Source of the DNA: Verrucomicrobiales bacterium
GTDB taxonomy: Bacteria > Verrucomicrobiota > Verrucomicrobiia > Limisphaerales > CAIMTB01
NCBI GenBank assembly: GCA_016795425.1
Contig: JAEUHG010000141.1
Span: forward strand, 1-42,248
DNA length: 42,248 nt
Direction: 5' to 3'
Made by a program: the position numbers and the translations under genes. Positions within the stretch are counted from its first letter, which is position 1; each line of letters starts with the position of its first letter. The notes beneath the pieces are model-generated. The model did no database searches. It was not told where the DNA came from and was given only the letters and a program-made list of their open reading frames with translations. This document shows positions 9,754 through 17,176 of this stretch, piece by piece.

Positions 9754-10284
9754 ATGCAACCGCGCGCGCATTTTCGCCACTGCCCACGATGCGGCCACGC
9801 CCAGTCCGCGACCGGCACGGGGCCATTGTTCACCTGCGAGTCGTGCGGCTTCCGTTATTACTTCAACCCCACCGTCGCCGTCGTCGTTTTCATTCGCCGA
9901 CCCGACGGCCATGCATTGTTTGTTCGGCGCGCGAAAGATCCGGGCAAAGGTCTGCTAGCGCCCCCGGGTGGATTCATCGACATCGGCGAGACCGCCGAGA
10001 TCGCGGCGGTTCGTGAAATCCGCGAAGAGGTGGGCCTTTCGCTGGTGGACCTCCAATTTCTCTGTTCCGAGCCCAATCAATATCTCTACGCGGAGGTGAC
10101 CTATCCGGTTTTGGATCTCGTGTTCACCGCGCGCGCGCCGAATCCGGAAGAGGCTCAAGCCCTCGATGATGTGGACGGCATCGAGTGGCTCGATCCGATC
10201 ACGCTGGCGCCAGAGACCATGGCATTCCCCTCGATGCAGGCCGCCCTGCGATTCTGGCAGGGGAAATTAAGTCCGCCTCGCTAG
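9754..10284 (+). CDS. Nudix hydrolase with N-terminal zinc ribbon
   Basis: This 176-residue protein has a short zinc ribbon (C10-P-R-C13 and C28-E-S-C31) followed by a Nudix fold. The Nudix box spans residues 73-95 and fits Gx5Ex7REUxEExGU exactly, ending REIREEVGL, so the metal-binding glutamates are present. The ribbon plus Nudix layout recalls NADH pyrophosphatase (NudC), but the protein is shorter than NudC (about 260 aa) and I do not see a NudC-specific SQPWPFPxS motif. It is therefore best called a Nudix hydrolase acting on some nucleoside-diphosphate derivative. The ATG at 9754 is the only start that keeps the ribbon. It converges with prmA, whose stop lies 16 bases away. Confidence 0.88.
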   Translation: MQPRAHFRHCPRCGHAQSATGTGPLFTCESCGFRYYFNPTVAVVVFIRRPDGHALFVRRAKDPGKGLLAPPGGFIDIGETAEIAAVREIREEVGLSLVDLQFLCSEPNQYLYAEVTYPVLDLVFTARAPNPEEAQALDDVDGIEWLDPITLAPETMAFPSMQAALRFWQGKLSPPR

Positions 10285-10300
10285 AACCTGGTACCGGCGA

Positions 10301-11275
10301 TCAGGTGTCCTTCCGGAAGGAACCGGATCGCCACTCGCTCTTCCGCCGATCGCGGACCCGGCGGGCACCCAGCGCCTCGAACCGCCGCTGAATACCGACG
10401 AACTCTTCGGCCAGGATACCCGCGAGCACCACATAACCACCGGGAACCACCTGCGACAGCAGAAGCTCCGCGTGCCGATGAAGCAGATCGGCGGTGAGAT
10501 TCGCGCAGACCACGGCGCATTTTCCCTTCTTCGGCGCCTTCAACGTCGCGACATCGCGTCGAACCATCGACACCTCGCGGGCGACGCCGTTGTCCGCCGC
10601 ATTGCGCCGCGCCACCCCCACCGCTTCAGGATCAAAATCAAACGCCGTCACCGGACGGTACCCCAGCTTGGCCGCGGCAATGGCCAGGATGCCAGACCCC
10701 GTCCCGACATCCATCATCGCCGTCCCCGCCGCATCCGACGCTTTCCTTAAGCGCACCAATTCGCGCAGGCAAAAGTCCGTGGTCGGATGCTGCCCCGTTC
10801 CAAAACTCAGACCCGGGTCCAACACCACTTCCACCTGGCCTTTAGCCGGCCGCCTTCGACTCCAACTCGGTCGAACCAGCAAGCGCTTGCCCACTTCGAT
10901 GGGCTGGAAATGGCGCTTCCAGGATTCCGCCCAATCCGCCTTCGGCACTCTCGCCCATCGCACCTTCGGTCGTCCCAGATCCAAACCAAACTCTTTCATG
11001 CGCTCCAGGCCCGCCGTCAGTTCGCGGCGCCGACCTCCGGTGAAGAAGGTCGATGACTCCACGTAGGCCACCACCGTCGCCAACCCGGATCGCTTGTCGT
11101 GCGTCGCGACCGCCGATTGTCCGGTCAGTCGCGCGAGAAGTTCCCCAACCGCCTCATCGCCTTCGGGACGCACCGTTACGGACAGGGCCCACACCACCTT
11201 GGTCCTCTTTGCAGTCGAAGGGGTCCGGGAACGGGAAACTCGAGGCGATAATGTCATGCGTCGTCGGGTGGCCAT
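10301..11275 (-). CDS. prmA: Ribosomal protein L11 methyltransferase
   Basis: PrmA trimethylates ribosomal protein L11 in the cytoplasm using S-adenosylmethionine. The sequence has the family signature DPGLSFGTGQHPTT, then motif I of the class I methyltransferase fold (MDVGTGSGILAIAAAKLG), an acidic motif II (AFDFDPEAV) and NLTADLL at the usual NxxAxxL position. Length (324 aa from ATG 11275) is slightly above the family norm. The start is uncertain: ATG 11257 and ATG 11293 are also in frame and none has a clear ribosome binding site. It is the last gene of a leftward trio with the YdjY-like and methyltransferase genes (76-base gap upstream). Confidence 0.9.
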   Translation of the reverse strand: MATRRRMTLSPRVSRSRTPSTAKRTKVVWALSVTVRPEGDEAVGELLARLTGQSAVATHDKRSGLATVVAYVESSTFFTGGRRRELTAGLERMKEFGLDLGRPKVRWARVPKADWAESWKRHFQPIEVGKRLLVRPSWSRRRPAKGQVEVVLDPGLSFGTGQHPTTDFCLRELVRLRKASDAAGTAMMDVGTGSGILAIAAAKLGYRPVTAFDFDPEAVGVARRNAADNGVAREVSMVRRDVATLKAPKKGKCAVVCANLTADLLHRHAELLLSQVVPGGYVVLAGILAEEFVGIQRRFEALGARRVRDRRKSEWRSGSFRKDT

Positions 11276-11351
11276 GTAGGCGAGGGATCGCAACCGCGAC
11301 GATCAGGCTACCGAGAGCGCGGGCCGACCGAAAGACCGAGTTTCCGAATCT

Positions 11352-12083
11352 TCAAACGCCATCGCGCGGGACGCTCACCGTCACCGTCACCGGTGTTCCC
11401 ACCTTCGGCATCGCGCGCGCCGCGGGAGAGTGAATCTCGTCGTCGTCCTGGTCGGGACGCGGGTTGTTATAGATCGCGGCCGGATCTCGAATCAGGGAAA
11501 TGATCGAGCCCTCGAAATGCGCCGCGAATCCCTCGGGACTGATGAACGATCCATTGAACAGCCAGGAACCTCGCGTGAACTTCCTGGCTACGGTTCCCTC
11601 AGGACCGGTGTTGAGCTGGATCCAATCTTCGAGCGGCGCCGTTCGTTCGCGACCGGCCACGGTCCAGGTCACTCCAATCCGGTGCAGACTCGTCACTGGC
11701 AGGCTGACGGCCGAATTCAACACGCCGTTCGTGCCCGCCGGTTTCGCCCCCAACAAGAGCAACCCGGACTGCACGTCCATGGGTTTGGCGTCGGTCAGCA
11801 ACAGGCTTTCGTGGGCCTTGCCGTACTCTGTCACCACCGCGTACTCCACCACGCCGTTGGTCATGTTCACCTTCGCTGGAAACGATACCGTGCGGGACCG
11901 CGGATCGACCCGGACCAACCCGAACCGAACGCCGTCGCCATCCTTTTTGGGCGGTGAAACCATGCCAGCTTCGTTGGTGACCGCTGACGAAGCGGCCCAT
12001 ACCGACGCCGTTCCAAGAATACAAAGGCCTCCCCCCAATACTCGGAAGCAAACCAGCAACGGGCGGTCGGGCCTGCGTTTCAT
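11352..12083 (-). CDS. YdjY-like exported protein
   Basis: This 243-residue protein starts at ATG 12083, whose first bases overlap the TGA of the upstream methyltransferase gene (ATGA), so the two are probably translationally coupled. A signal peptide covers roughly residues 1-30 (MKRRPDRPLLVCFRVLGGG, cleavage near SVWA). The mature part contains VRVDPRSRTVSFPAKVNMTN, then EYAVVTEYGKAHESLLLTDA and LLLLGAKPAG. I recognise these as the pattern of YdjY-domain proteins, which are common in Planctomycetes and Verrucomicrobia. No biochemical function is established for the domain that I can name. The family call is from memory of the motif; the export prediction is from sequence. Confidence 0.65.
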   Translation of the reverse strand: MKRRPDRPLLVCFRVLGGGLCILGTASVWAASSAVTNEAGMVSPPKKDGDGVRFGLVRVDPRSRTVSFPAKVNMTNGVVEYAVVTEYGKAHESLLLTDAKPMDVQSGLLLLGAKPAGTNGVLNSAVSLPVTSLHRIGVTWTVAGRERTAPLEDWIQLNTGPEGTVARKFTRGSWLFNGSFISPEGFAAHFEGSIISLIRDPAAIYNNPRPDQDDDEIHSPAARAMPKVGTPVTVTVSVPRDGV

Positions 12084-12877
12084 GGCATCACGGAATTCGC
12101 CGCTCCGCCACGACGACGCGCCACCACGAAAGCATTGAACATGGCCCACTTAAGAGGCGTCGCATTCAGCAGCCACTCGGCGAGGGCAGGCACGACGCGA
12201 TCCGTGCACTCCACTCGTTCCACTTCGCAACCCAGGCGCTCCAGAAAGAAGGCCATCTCCAGACCATTGGTCGCCACCGTCGCATCATCGTCAGGCTGGA
12301 ACGGTTCCCGAACGATCGGTGTCATTCGCTCGAATCGCACGCCGTCCGGGTCTGCGCGCAACCGGCGCCGGCGCGCCAGGAGGCCCCGGAGATTCCGCCA
12401 GCGCTGGCCCAGACCCTTCATGCGCGGGTGATATCCAGGCCCGATCACGCGCAGAAAGTTGGGACTGCTCACGACTACCCGAGCCTCGGGAGCCGCCACA
12501 CGGACCAACTCCGCCAGGAACGCCTCCGGTTCGTCCACGTGCTCCAACACGTTCAACGTCCCCACCGCGTCGAAGTACCCGTCGGGATAAGGCAGCCGCC
12601 GCCCATCGTACCATTGGACACGTGGACACACCTGCAGCGCGCGAGCTACGTTTGGCTCCGAGATCTCGACGCCGTGAGCCTCGATGCCGTCGGCGGTCAA
12701 ACGCCCCACCACCTGGCCCACACCGCAACCCACGTCGAGGGAACGCCCACCCGTCCGTGCGGGACGCAGGGCATCGGTGTACTTGGCGTAAAAGCCCGCG
12801 TCCCACTGCGCGAGGAACTCGGCATAGGCCTCGTTGTGTCGGTAATAGGTGTCTTGATGACTCAACGGGAGCAGCAT
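12080..12877 (-). CDS. Class I SAM-dependent methyltransferase
   Basis: The frame stays open upstream to 13591, but real similarity begins at ATG 12877 (MLLPLSHQDTYYRHNEAY), which has a good ribosome binding site (GGAGAGGG, about 7 bases upstream) that settles the start. The 265-residue product has motif I SLDVGCGVGQVVGRL, an acidic residue at the end of strand 2 (GVEISEPN), and the post-motif LPYPDGYFDAVGTLNVLEHV, as in Methyltransf_11 proteins. This NVLEHVDEPEAFLAELVRV form is common in methyltransferases acting on cell-envelope sugars, quinones or lipids, but the substrate cannot be told. It is divergent from the PQQ-propeller gene and first of the trio ending in prmA. Confidence 0.85.
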   Translation of the reverse strand: MLLPLSHQDTYYRHNEAYAEFLAQWDAGFYAKYTDALRPARTGGRSLDVGCGVGQVVGRLTADGIEAHGVEISEPNVARALQVCPRVQWYDGRRLPYPDGYFDAVGTLNVLEHVDEPEAFLAELVRVAAPEARVVVSSPNFLRVIGPGYHPRMKGLGQRWRNLRGLLARRRRLRADPDGVRFERMTPIVREPFQPDDDATVATNGLEMAFFLERLGCEVERVECTDRVVPALAEWLLNATPLKWAMFNAFVVARRRGGAANSVMP

Positions 12878-13027
12878 GCCGATTCCCTCTCCACGATAAA
12901 AGCCCGACGGTGTTCCCCGATCCCCGGCGATAGAAACCGGGGGACCGGATTCGCCTTCCCCAATGGTCCGACGATCTTGTCGCGCTTTGTCGTGAACGGG
13001 AATACGATCTGAATCGTTTTGCATCCC

Positions 13028-14386
13028 ATGCCCCTTCCCTCCGCTCTCAACACGTTGCGCGCCCTGGTCCCTTCCATCGTCACCATCATATTCGGGTTGT
13101 CGGCATCCGCCGACGATTGGCCGCAATGGCTCGGCCCTCGGCGCGACGGAGTTTGGCGAGAGACGGGTATCCTCACCCAATTTCCCAAGGACGGTCTGAC
13201 CTTTCGATGGCGCCGCCCAATCGGCGGGGGCTACTCCGGCCCCGCCGTCGCGGACGGAAGGGTCTTTGTCACCGATCGCCAGCTCGCCACCGGCACTGCC
13301 AATCCGAAAGACGCCTTCTCGCGAGGCTCCATTCCCGGAAAGGAACGCGTGCTGTGTCTCAATGAGCGTGACGGCACCGTGATGTGGCAGCACGAATACG
13401 AATGCGCCTACACCATCAGTTACGCGGCGGGACCCCGCGCCACGCCGAGCGTCTCCGACGGCAAGGTCTACACCCTCGGAAGCGAAGGGGACCTCCGGTG
13501 CCTCGACGCGGCCACGGGCACGCTGCTTTGGTCGCACAACTTCCCCCGGGAACTCGGAGTCAAGACACCCACTTGGGGCTTCGCCGGACACCCGCTCGTC
13601 GATGGCAACAAGGTAATCTGTCTGGCCGCAGGCGAAGGCTCGGTCGCCATGGCGTATGACAAAGACACCGGCAAGGAATTATGGCGCGCCTTGACCGCCA
13701 AAGAACCCGGATACGCGCCCCCGACATTGTGCGAGTTCGGAGGACGACGGCAGTTGATCCTTTGGCATCCCGAAGCCGTCAACGCGCTCGACCCGGAATC
13801 CGGCACGGTCCTTTGGACTCACCCGCTATCGCCTGAGGTCCGATTCGGCATGACCATCCCGACACCCAGAGCCTACGGTGACCAACTGTTTCTCACCTCG
13901 TTCTACAACGGATCCCTGATGTTGCGCATCGGCCAGGGATCCCCGTCGGTGGTTTGGAAGAGTCAAAAGGTCAGCGAGAAGGACACCGACGGATTGCACA
14001 GCGTCATGGCCACACCGTGGCTGGAAGACGGCGTGATCTACAGTCCGTGCAGCTACGGTCAATTCCGGGCCCTGAAGGTGGAAACCGGCGAGCGACTGTG
14101 GGAGACCTTCGCGCCGACCTCGGGAAAATCGGAGCGCTGGGGCCACGCTTTCATCGTCCGGCATGCCGACCGGTTCTTTCTGTTCAGTGAGGTGGGCGAT
14201 CTGATTCTCGCCCGCCTTTCCCCCCAGCGCTACGAAGAGCTGGGCCGGGCACGCCTCATTGAACCGGTCAATCGCGATCCCGGCCGACCTGTCGTTTGGT
14301 CTCACCCGGCGTTCGCCAACCGCAGTGTCTATGCCCGCAACGACCAGGAAATCGTCTGTGCCTCCCTCGCCGCACCCACTCCGTGA
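13028..14386 (+). CDS. Secreted PQQ-binding-like beta-propeller protein
   Basis: This 452-residue protein begins at ATG 13028 with a signal peptide (MPLPSALNTLRALVPSIVTI, cleavage near SASA/DD). The mature start DWPQWLGPRRDGVWRETG is a hallmark of PQQ-like propellers found in large numbers in Planctomycetes and Verrucomicrobia. Propeller blades show as repeated 'DG(K/R)V' and 'LDAATGTLLWSH' type strands (VADGRVFVTD, SDGKVYTLGSEGDLRCLDAATG, YDKDTGKELW, LDPESGTVLW, LKVETGERLW). The fold is like BamB and quinoprotein dehydrogenases; I see no dehydrogenase active-site motif, so catalysis is not claimed. The DUF2961 gene follows on the same strand after 163 bases. Confidence 0.85.
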   Translation: MPLPSALNTLRALVPSIVTIIFGLSASADDWPQWLGPRRDGVWRETGILTQFPKDGLTFRWRRPIGGGYSGPAVADGRVFVTDRQLATGTANPKDAFSRGSIPGKERVLCLNERDGTVMWQHEYECAYTISYAAGPRATPSVSDGKVYTLGSEGDLRCLDAATGTLLWSHNFPRELGVKTPTWGFAGHPLVDGNKVICLAAGEGSVAMAYDKDTGKELWRALTAKEPGYAPPTLCEFGGRRQLILWHPEAVNALDPESGTVLWTHPLSPEVRFGMTIPTPRAYGDQLFLTSFYNGSLMLRIGQGSPSVVWKSQKVSEKDTDGLHSVMATPWLEDGVIYSPCSYGQFRALKVETGERLWETFAPTSGKSERWGHAFIVRHADRFFLFSEVGDLILARLSPQRYEELGRARLIEPVNRDPGRPVVWSHPAFANRSVYARNDQEIVCASLAAPTP

Positions 14387-14549
14387 ATCGCTGGCCCCTG
14401 CACACCTCGTCGCAGCGCGACGAGGGCCACCTCACTGGACCCAATTCCAATACAGGTGGGCCCTTTCACGCCGCGACAGGGATCTCGGTCGTCTCAACCC
14501 CATCGAATTCCAGGCTCCATCCTCGATGTTGCCTTTCCGGCATGGACGC

Positions 14550-15833
14550 ATGAAACCGCTCCCAAACTTTCTCTACTTCCTCGGACTGTTCGGACTCTCC
14601 ATCGCGCGCGGCGAAGATCCCGCATCTCTACCGCTGTACCGGATGTCCGAGGCCCAGACCCGTTGGATCAGTCCCGAGAATCCCACCGGAGCGAAGGGGG
14701 CCGGAGGCCAAGCGAATCGCGGCGCCAAGGGCGCTGCGTTCATCGTGGTGAAACCGGGCGAAACCGCTGTGCTCGCCGACATCCGCGGCGCCGGAATCAT
14801 CCATCGCATGTGGCTCAGCGGAACGATTCCGCGCAACCCCGAACAACGCCGATTGGTGCGCCTGGAAATGTATTGGGACGGCGCCGCCAAACCGGCGGTG
14901 GACTGTCCCATCGGTGATTTCTTCGGAGTCGGACTCGGACTCGCCGTCCCGTTCGAGAACGCCTTGTTCTCCAATCCTGAGGGGCGCTCCTTCAATTTCA
15001 CCATCCCCATGCCCTACCGGCGCGGTGCCAGAATGCTGCTCATCAATGAGAGCAAGGCTCACGCCTTGGTTTGGTACGACATCAACTACAGCGAGGTGAA
15101 ACGCCACGCCAAGGAGGTCCTCTACTTCCACGCCGCCTGGCGCCGCGAAAATCCGACCGAGGCCGGGCGCGATTTTGAAATCCTGCCGCGTGTCGTGGGC
15201 AAAGGACGCTATCTAGGCGCCAATATTGGTGTGATTGGCCATCCCGATTACCGCGGGACTTGGTTCGGTGAAGGCGAGGTTAAGGTCTACCTGGATGGCG
15301 ACCGGGATCTGCCGACACTGGTCGGCACGGGAACGGAAGATTATATCGGGTCGGGTTGGGGCCAGGGGGTCTACCAAGGTCGGGCCCAAGGCTCGCTGGT
15401 CTCGGACCAAGCCAACGACCTGTACGCCTTCTATCGCTACCACCTCGATGACCCCGTGTTCTTCCACCAGGACTGCCGGGTCACTCTCCAGCAGATCGGC
15501 AACACCTCCAGCGAGCGCGTGCGCGAGATGATCGCCAAAGGGGTCGACACCCGACCGCTCTGGATTCTCGATACCCACGGAGAGGACGTCCTCAACATCA
15601 CCGGACGCGAACCCTCCATTCACCTGCTCCTGGATCGCACCGACCTCCCGCCCTTCCATGATCCACGCCATCCAACCGGCGGCACACACTTCTGGCGGCG
15701 CGATGATGTGTCGGCCACGGTCTACTTCTATCTCGACCGGCCGGAAAGCAACCTGCCCCGGCTCGCCCCGGCGGAAATGCGTCTCCGAGACCTGCGCGAG
15801 AAGGTTTGGCCGGTGACGAACAACGCCAAATGA
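14550..15833 (+). CDS. Secreted DUF2961 (GH172-type) protein
   Basis: The open frame extends upstream to 14259, but ATG 14550 gives a clean signal peptide (MKPLPNFLYFLGLFGLSIAR) and 427 residues. The body carries DUF2961 landmarks: GAGIIHRMWLSGTIP, LEMYWDGAAKPAVDCPIGDFF, FSNPEGRSFNFTIPMPY and, near the middle, VGTGTEDYIGSGWGQG. DUF2961 includes the enzymes founding glycoside hydrolase family 172, which act on furanosides such as difructose anhydride or arabinan. This one is therefore a likely extracellular or periplasmic carbohydrate-active enzyme, but its substrate is unknown. It may be co-transcribed with the PQQ-propeller gene. An alternative ATG lies at 14526. Confidence 0.85.
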   Translation: MKPLPNFLYFLGLFGLSIARGEDPASLPLYRMSEAQTRWISPENPTGAKGAGGQANRGAKGAAFIVVKPGETAVLADIRGAGIIHRMWLSGTIPRNPEQRRLVRLEMYWDGAAKPAVDCPIGDFFGVGLGLAVPFENALFSNPEGRSFNFTIPMPYRRGARMLLINESKAHALVWYDINYSEVKRHAKEVLYFHAAWRRENPTEAGRDFEILPRVVGKGRYLGANIGVIGHPDYRGTWFGEGEVKVYLDGDRDLPTLVGTGTEDYIGSGWGQGVYQGRAQGSLVSDQANDLYAFYRYHLDDPVFFHQDCRVTLQQIGNTSSERVREMIAKGVDTRPLWILDTHGEDVLNITGREPSIHLLLDRTDLPPFHDPRHPTGGTHFWRRDDVSATVYFYLDRPESNLPRLAPAEMRLRDLREKVWPVTNNAK

Positions 15834-15837
15834 CGGA

Positions 15838-15866
15838 TTGACGAAAGTGGGCGGCGCATGATTACG
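15838..15866 (+). promoter_or_regulatory. Candidate promoter for the aroF leader transcript
   Basis: TTGACG at 15838-15843 matches the -35 consensus in five of six positions and starts five bases after the DUF2961 stop. At 16-17 bases downstream the -10 candidates (GATTAC or ATTACG) are poor. If used, transcription would start around 15872, almost at the leader-peptide ATG. Confidence 0.35.
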
Positions 15867-15877
15867 CTCCCGCCAGA

Positions 15878-15964
15878 ATGAATTCGTACCGGTTCTGGTT
15901 CTACGCCGGCTGGGGTTTCGGCTTTTTTGCCGACACCTCCCGCCTGCGCACCTGGCCGGATTGA
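15878..15964 (+). CDS. Aromatic-rich leader peptide of the aroF attenuator
   Basis: ATG 15878 to TGA 15962-15964 encodes 28 residues beginning MNSYRFWFYAGWGFGFF. Nine of residues 4-17 are aromatic (Y4, F6, W7, F8, Y9, W12, F14, F16, F17), with another Trp at 26; all three aromatic amino acids are represented. This is the pattern of leader peptides such as PheL, PheM and TrpL, whose translation measures charged tRNA supply. A perfect intrinsic terminator follows 19 bases after the stop, and the DAHP synthase gene starts 78 bases after the stop. The peptide itself probably has no function beyond ribosome stalling. No strong ribosome binding site precedes the ATG. Confidence 0.85.
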   Translation: MNSYRFWFYAGWGFGFFADTSRLRTWPD

Positions 15965-15993
15965 TTGTTCAACCGAAACCCAGAGCCGCAGGC
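15906..15993 (+). promoter_or_regulatory. Alternative RNA pairings of the aroF attenuator
   Basis: Three competing pairings can be drawn by hand. (1) 15914-15922 with 15929-15937 around a T6 loop: eight pairs and one mismatch, within the aromatic codons. (2) 15906-15914 with 15951-15959: nine pairs including two G-U. (3) An antiterminator, GCCTGCG at 15942-15948 with CGCAGGC at 15987-15993, which is the 5' arm of the terminator. The ten bases CCCGCCTGCG occur twice, at 15939-15948 and 15995-16004, so the leader end mimics the terminator 3' arm. Stalling on the aromatic codons would disrupt (1)/(2) and free (3). No folding energies were computed. Confidence 0.7.
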
Positions 15994-16012
15994 ACCCGCC
16001 TGCGGCTTTTTT
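15984..16012 (+). terminator. Intrinsic terminator of the aroF leader
   Basis: A perfect 10-bp stem, AGCCGCAGGC (15984-15993) with GCCTGCGGCT (15998-16007), closes a 4-base loop and runs into six T (16007-16012). It sits between the leader peptide and the aroF start, so it would stop transcription before aroF unless the antiterminator forms. Confidence 0.92.
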
Positions 16013-16042
16013 GTTGGCCGCGGCGGCCCCTGCATCACCGAC

Positions 16043-17056
16043 ATGATCATCGTCCTGAAACCCAGAATCACGAAGAAGGAAGAAGCCGCCGTCATCCGCG
16101 AAATCCGCAAACTCGGCTACACACCCCACATCATGCGAGGCGTCGCCCGCACCGTCATCGGTGCCATCGGCGACGAACGCACCCACGTCTCCCTCGAACC
16201 CCTCGCCACCTGGCCGCAGGTCGAGTCCGTCACCCCCATCCAAAAGCGCTATAAACTCGTCAGTCGCGAAGCGCATCCCTCCGACTCCACCGTCAGCGCC
16301 CGCGGCGTCGCGATCGGTGGGCGCAAGGTCCAGATCATGGCCGGGCCCTGCTCGGTCGAGAATGAGAAGCAATTGCTCCAGACCGCCGTTGCCGTAAAGG
16401 AGGCGGGAGCCACCATCCTCCGGGGCGGCGCCTTCAAACCACGCACCTCACCTTACGAATTCCAGGGACTCGGCGAAAAGGGCCTCAAATTGCTCGCCAA
16501 AGCACGCAAGGAAACCGGACTTCCGGTCATCACCGAACTGCTCTCCGAGAACCACGCCGAAATGGTCGCTGACTATGCGGACATCCTTCAGATCGGAACC
16601 CGCAATGCCCAAAATTTCCAGCTGCTCATCGCCGCCGCCAAAACGGGCAAACCCGTCCTGCTCAAACGCGGCATGTGCATGAAGACCGAGGAATGGTTGC
16701 TCGCTGGTGAATACATTCTCGCCCACGGCAATCCCGGACTTCTGTTCTGCGAACGCGGCATCCGCACCTTCGATACCTACACGCGCAATACCCTCGATTT
16801 AGCGATGGTTCCCATCCTGAAATCCGAGACCCATCTGCCAGTCGTCGTCGATCCCAGTCAGGGCACCGGAAAAGCCTCCCTTGTCACCGCCATGTGCAAA
16901 GGCGCCATCGCCATGGGGGCCGACGCCCTGCTGATCGAAGTCCATCCCAACCCCGCCGAGGCCTGGAGCGACGGGGCCCAGCAAGTCACTCTCGACGGCT
17001 TCCGCCGATTGATGGAGGAGATCCAACCCTTCATCACCGCGGTGGGACGGGAATAG
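16043..17056 (+). CDS. aroF: 3-deoxy-7-phosphoheptulonate (DAHP) synthase, N-terminal ferredoxin-like domain type
   Basis: This enzyme condenses phosphoenolpyruvate and erythrose 4-phosphate, the first step to chorismate and to Phe, Tyr and Trp. From ATG 16043 it has 337 residues: a regulatory ferredoxin-like domain (MIIVLKPRITKKEEAAVIRE, to about residue 70), as in the Thermotoga/Bacillus-type enzymes, then the barrel with AGPCSVEN, RGGAFKPRTSPYEFQG, QIGTRNAQNFQLL, LLKRGM, CERGIRTFD and VVDPSQGTGK. The N-terminal domain in this type binds Tyr or Phe for feedback inhibition. Together with the upstream attenuator this predicts control of both enzyme activity and transcription. The frame is open up to 15965, but that part is leader and terminator sequence, so it is not coding. 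Shikimate kinase lies about 5 kb away on the other strand. Confidence 0.95.
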   Translation: MIIVLKPRITKKEEAAVIREIRKLGYTPHIMRGVARTVIGAIGDERTHVSLEPLATWPQVESVTPIQKRYKLVSREAHPSDSTVSARGVAIGGRKVQIMAGPCSVENEKQLLQTAVAVKEAGATILRGGAFKPRTSPYEFQGLGEKGLKLLAKARKETGLPVITELLSENHAEMVADYADILQIGTRNAQNFQLLIAAAKTGKPVLLKRGMCMKTEEWLLAGEYILAHGNPGLLFCERGIRTFDTYTRNTLDLAMVPILKSETHLPVVVDPSQGTGKASLVTAMCKGAIAMGADALLIEVHPNPAEAWSDGAQQVTLDGFRRLMEEIQPFITAVGRE

Positions 17057-17176
17057 GCAGCCCGTAAAACCGCCCTCATCAACCTTCGCCAAGGCTTCGT
17101 CCGACAGGCCGCGAACCGGAAGGATGGCGCCTTCGGCAACCCGCTTAAACGGTCTGCGAACGCCGTCTGAGGTGAT

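Noticed and set aside
12878..13591. N-terminal extension of the methyltransferase frame
   Set aside because: It overlaps the start of the divergent PQQ-propeller gene, while a good ribosome binding site precedes ATG 12877.
15965..16042. 26-codon upstream extension of aroF
   Set aside because: It would translate through the terminator hairpin; the conserved protein starts MIIVLKPR at 16043.
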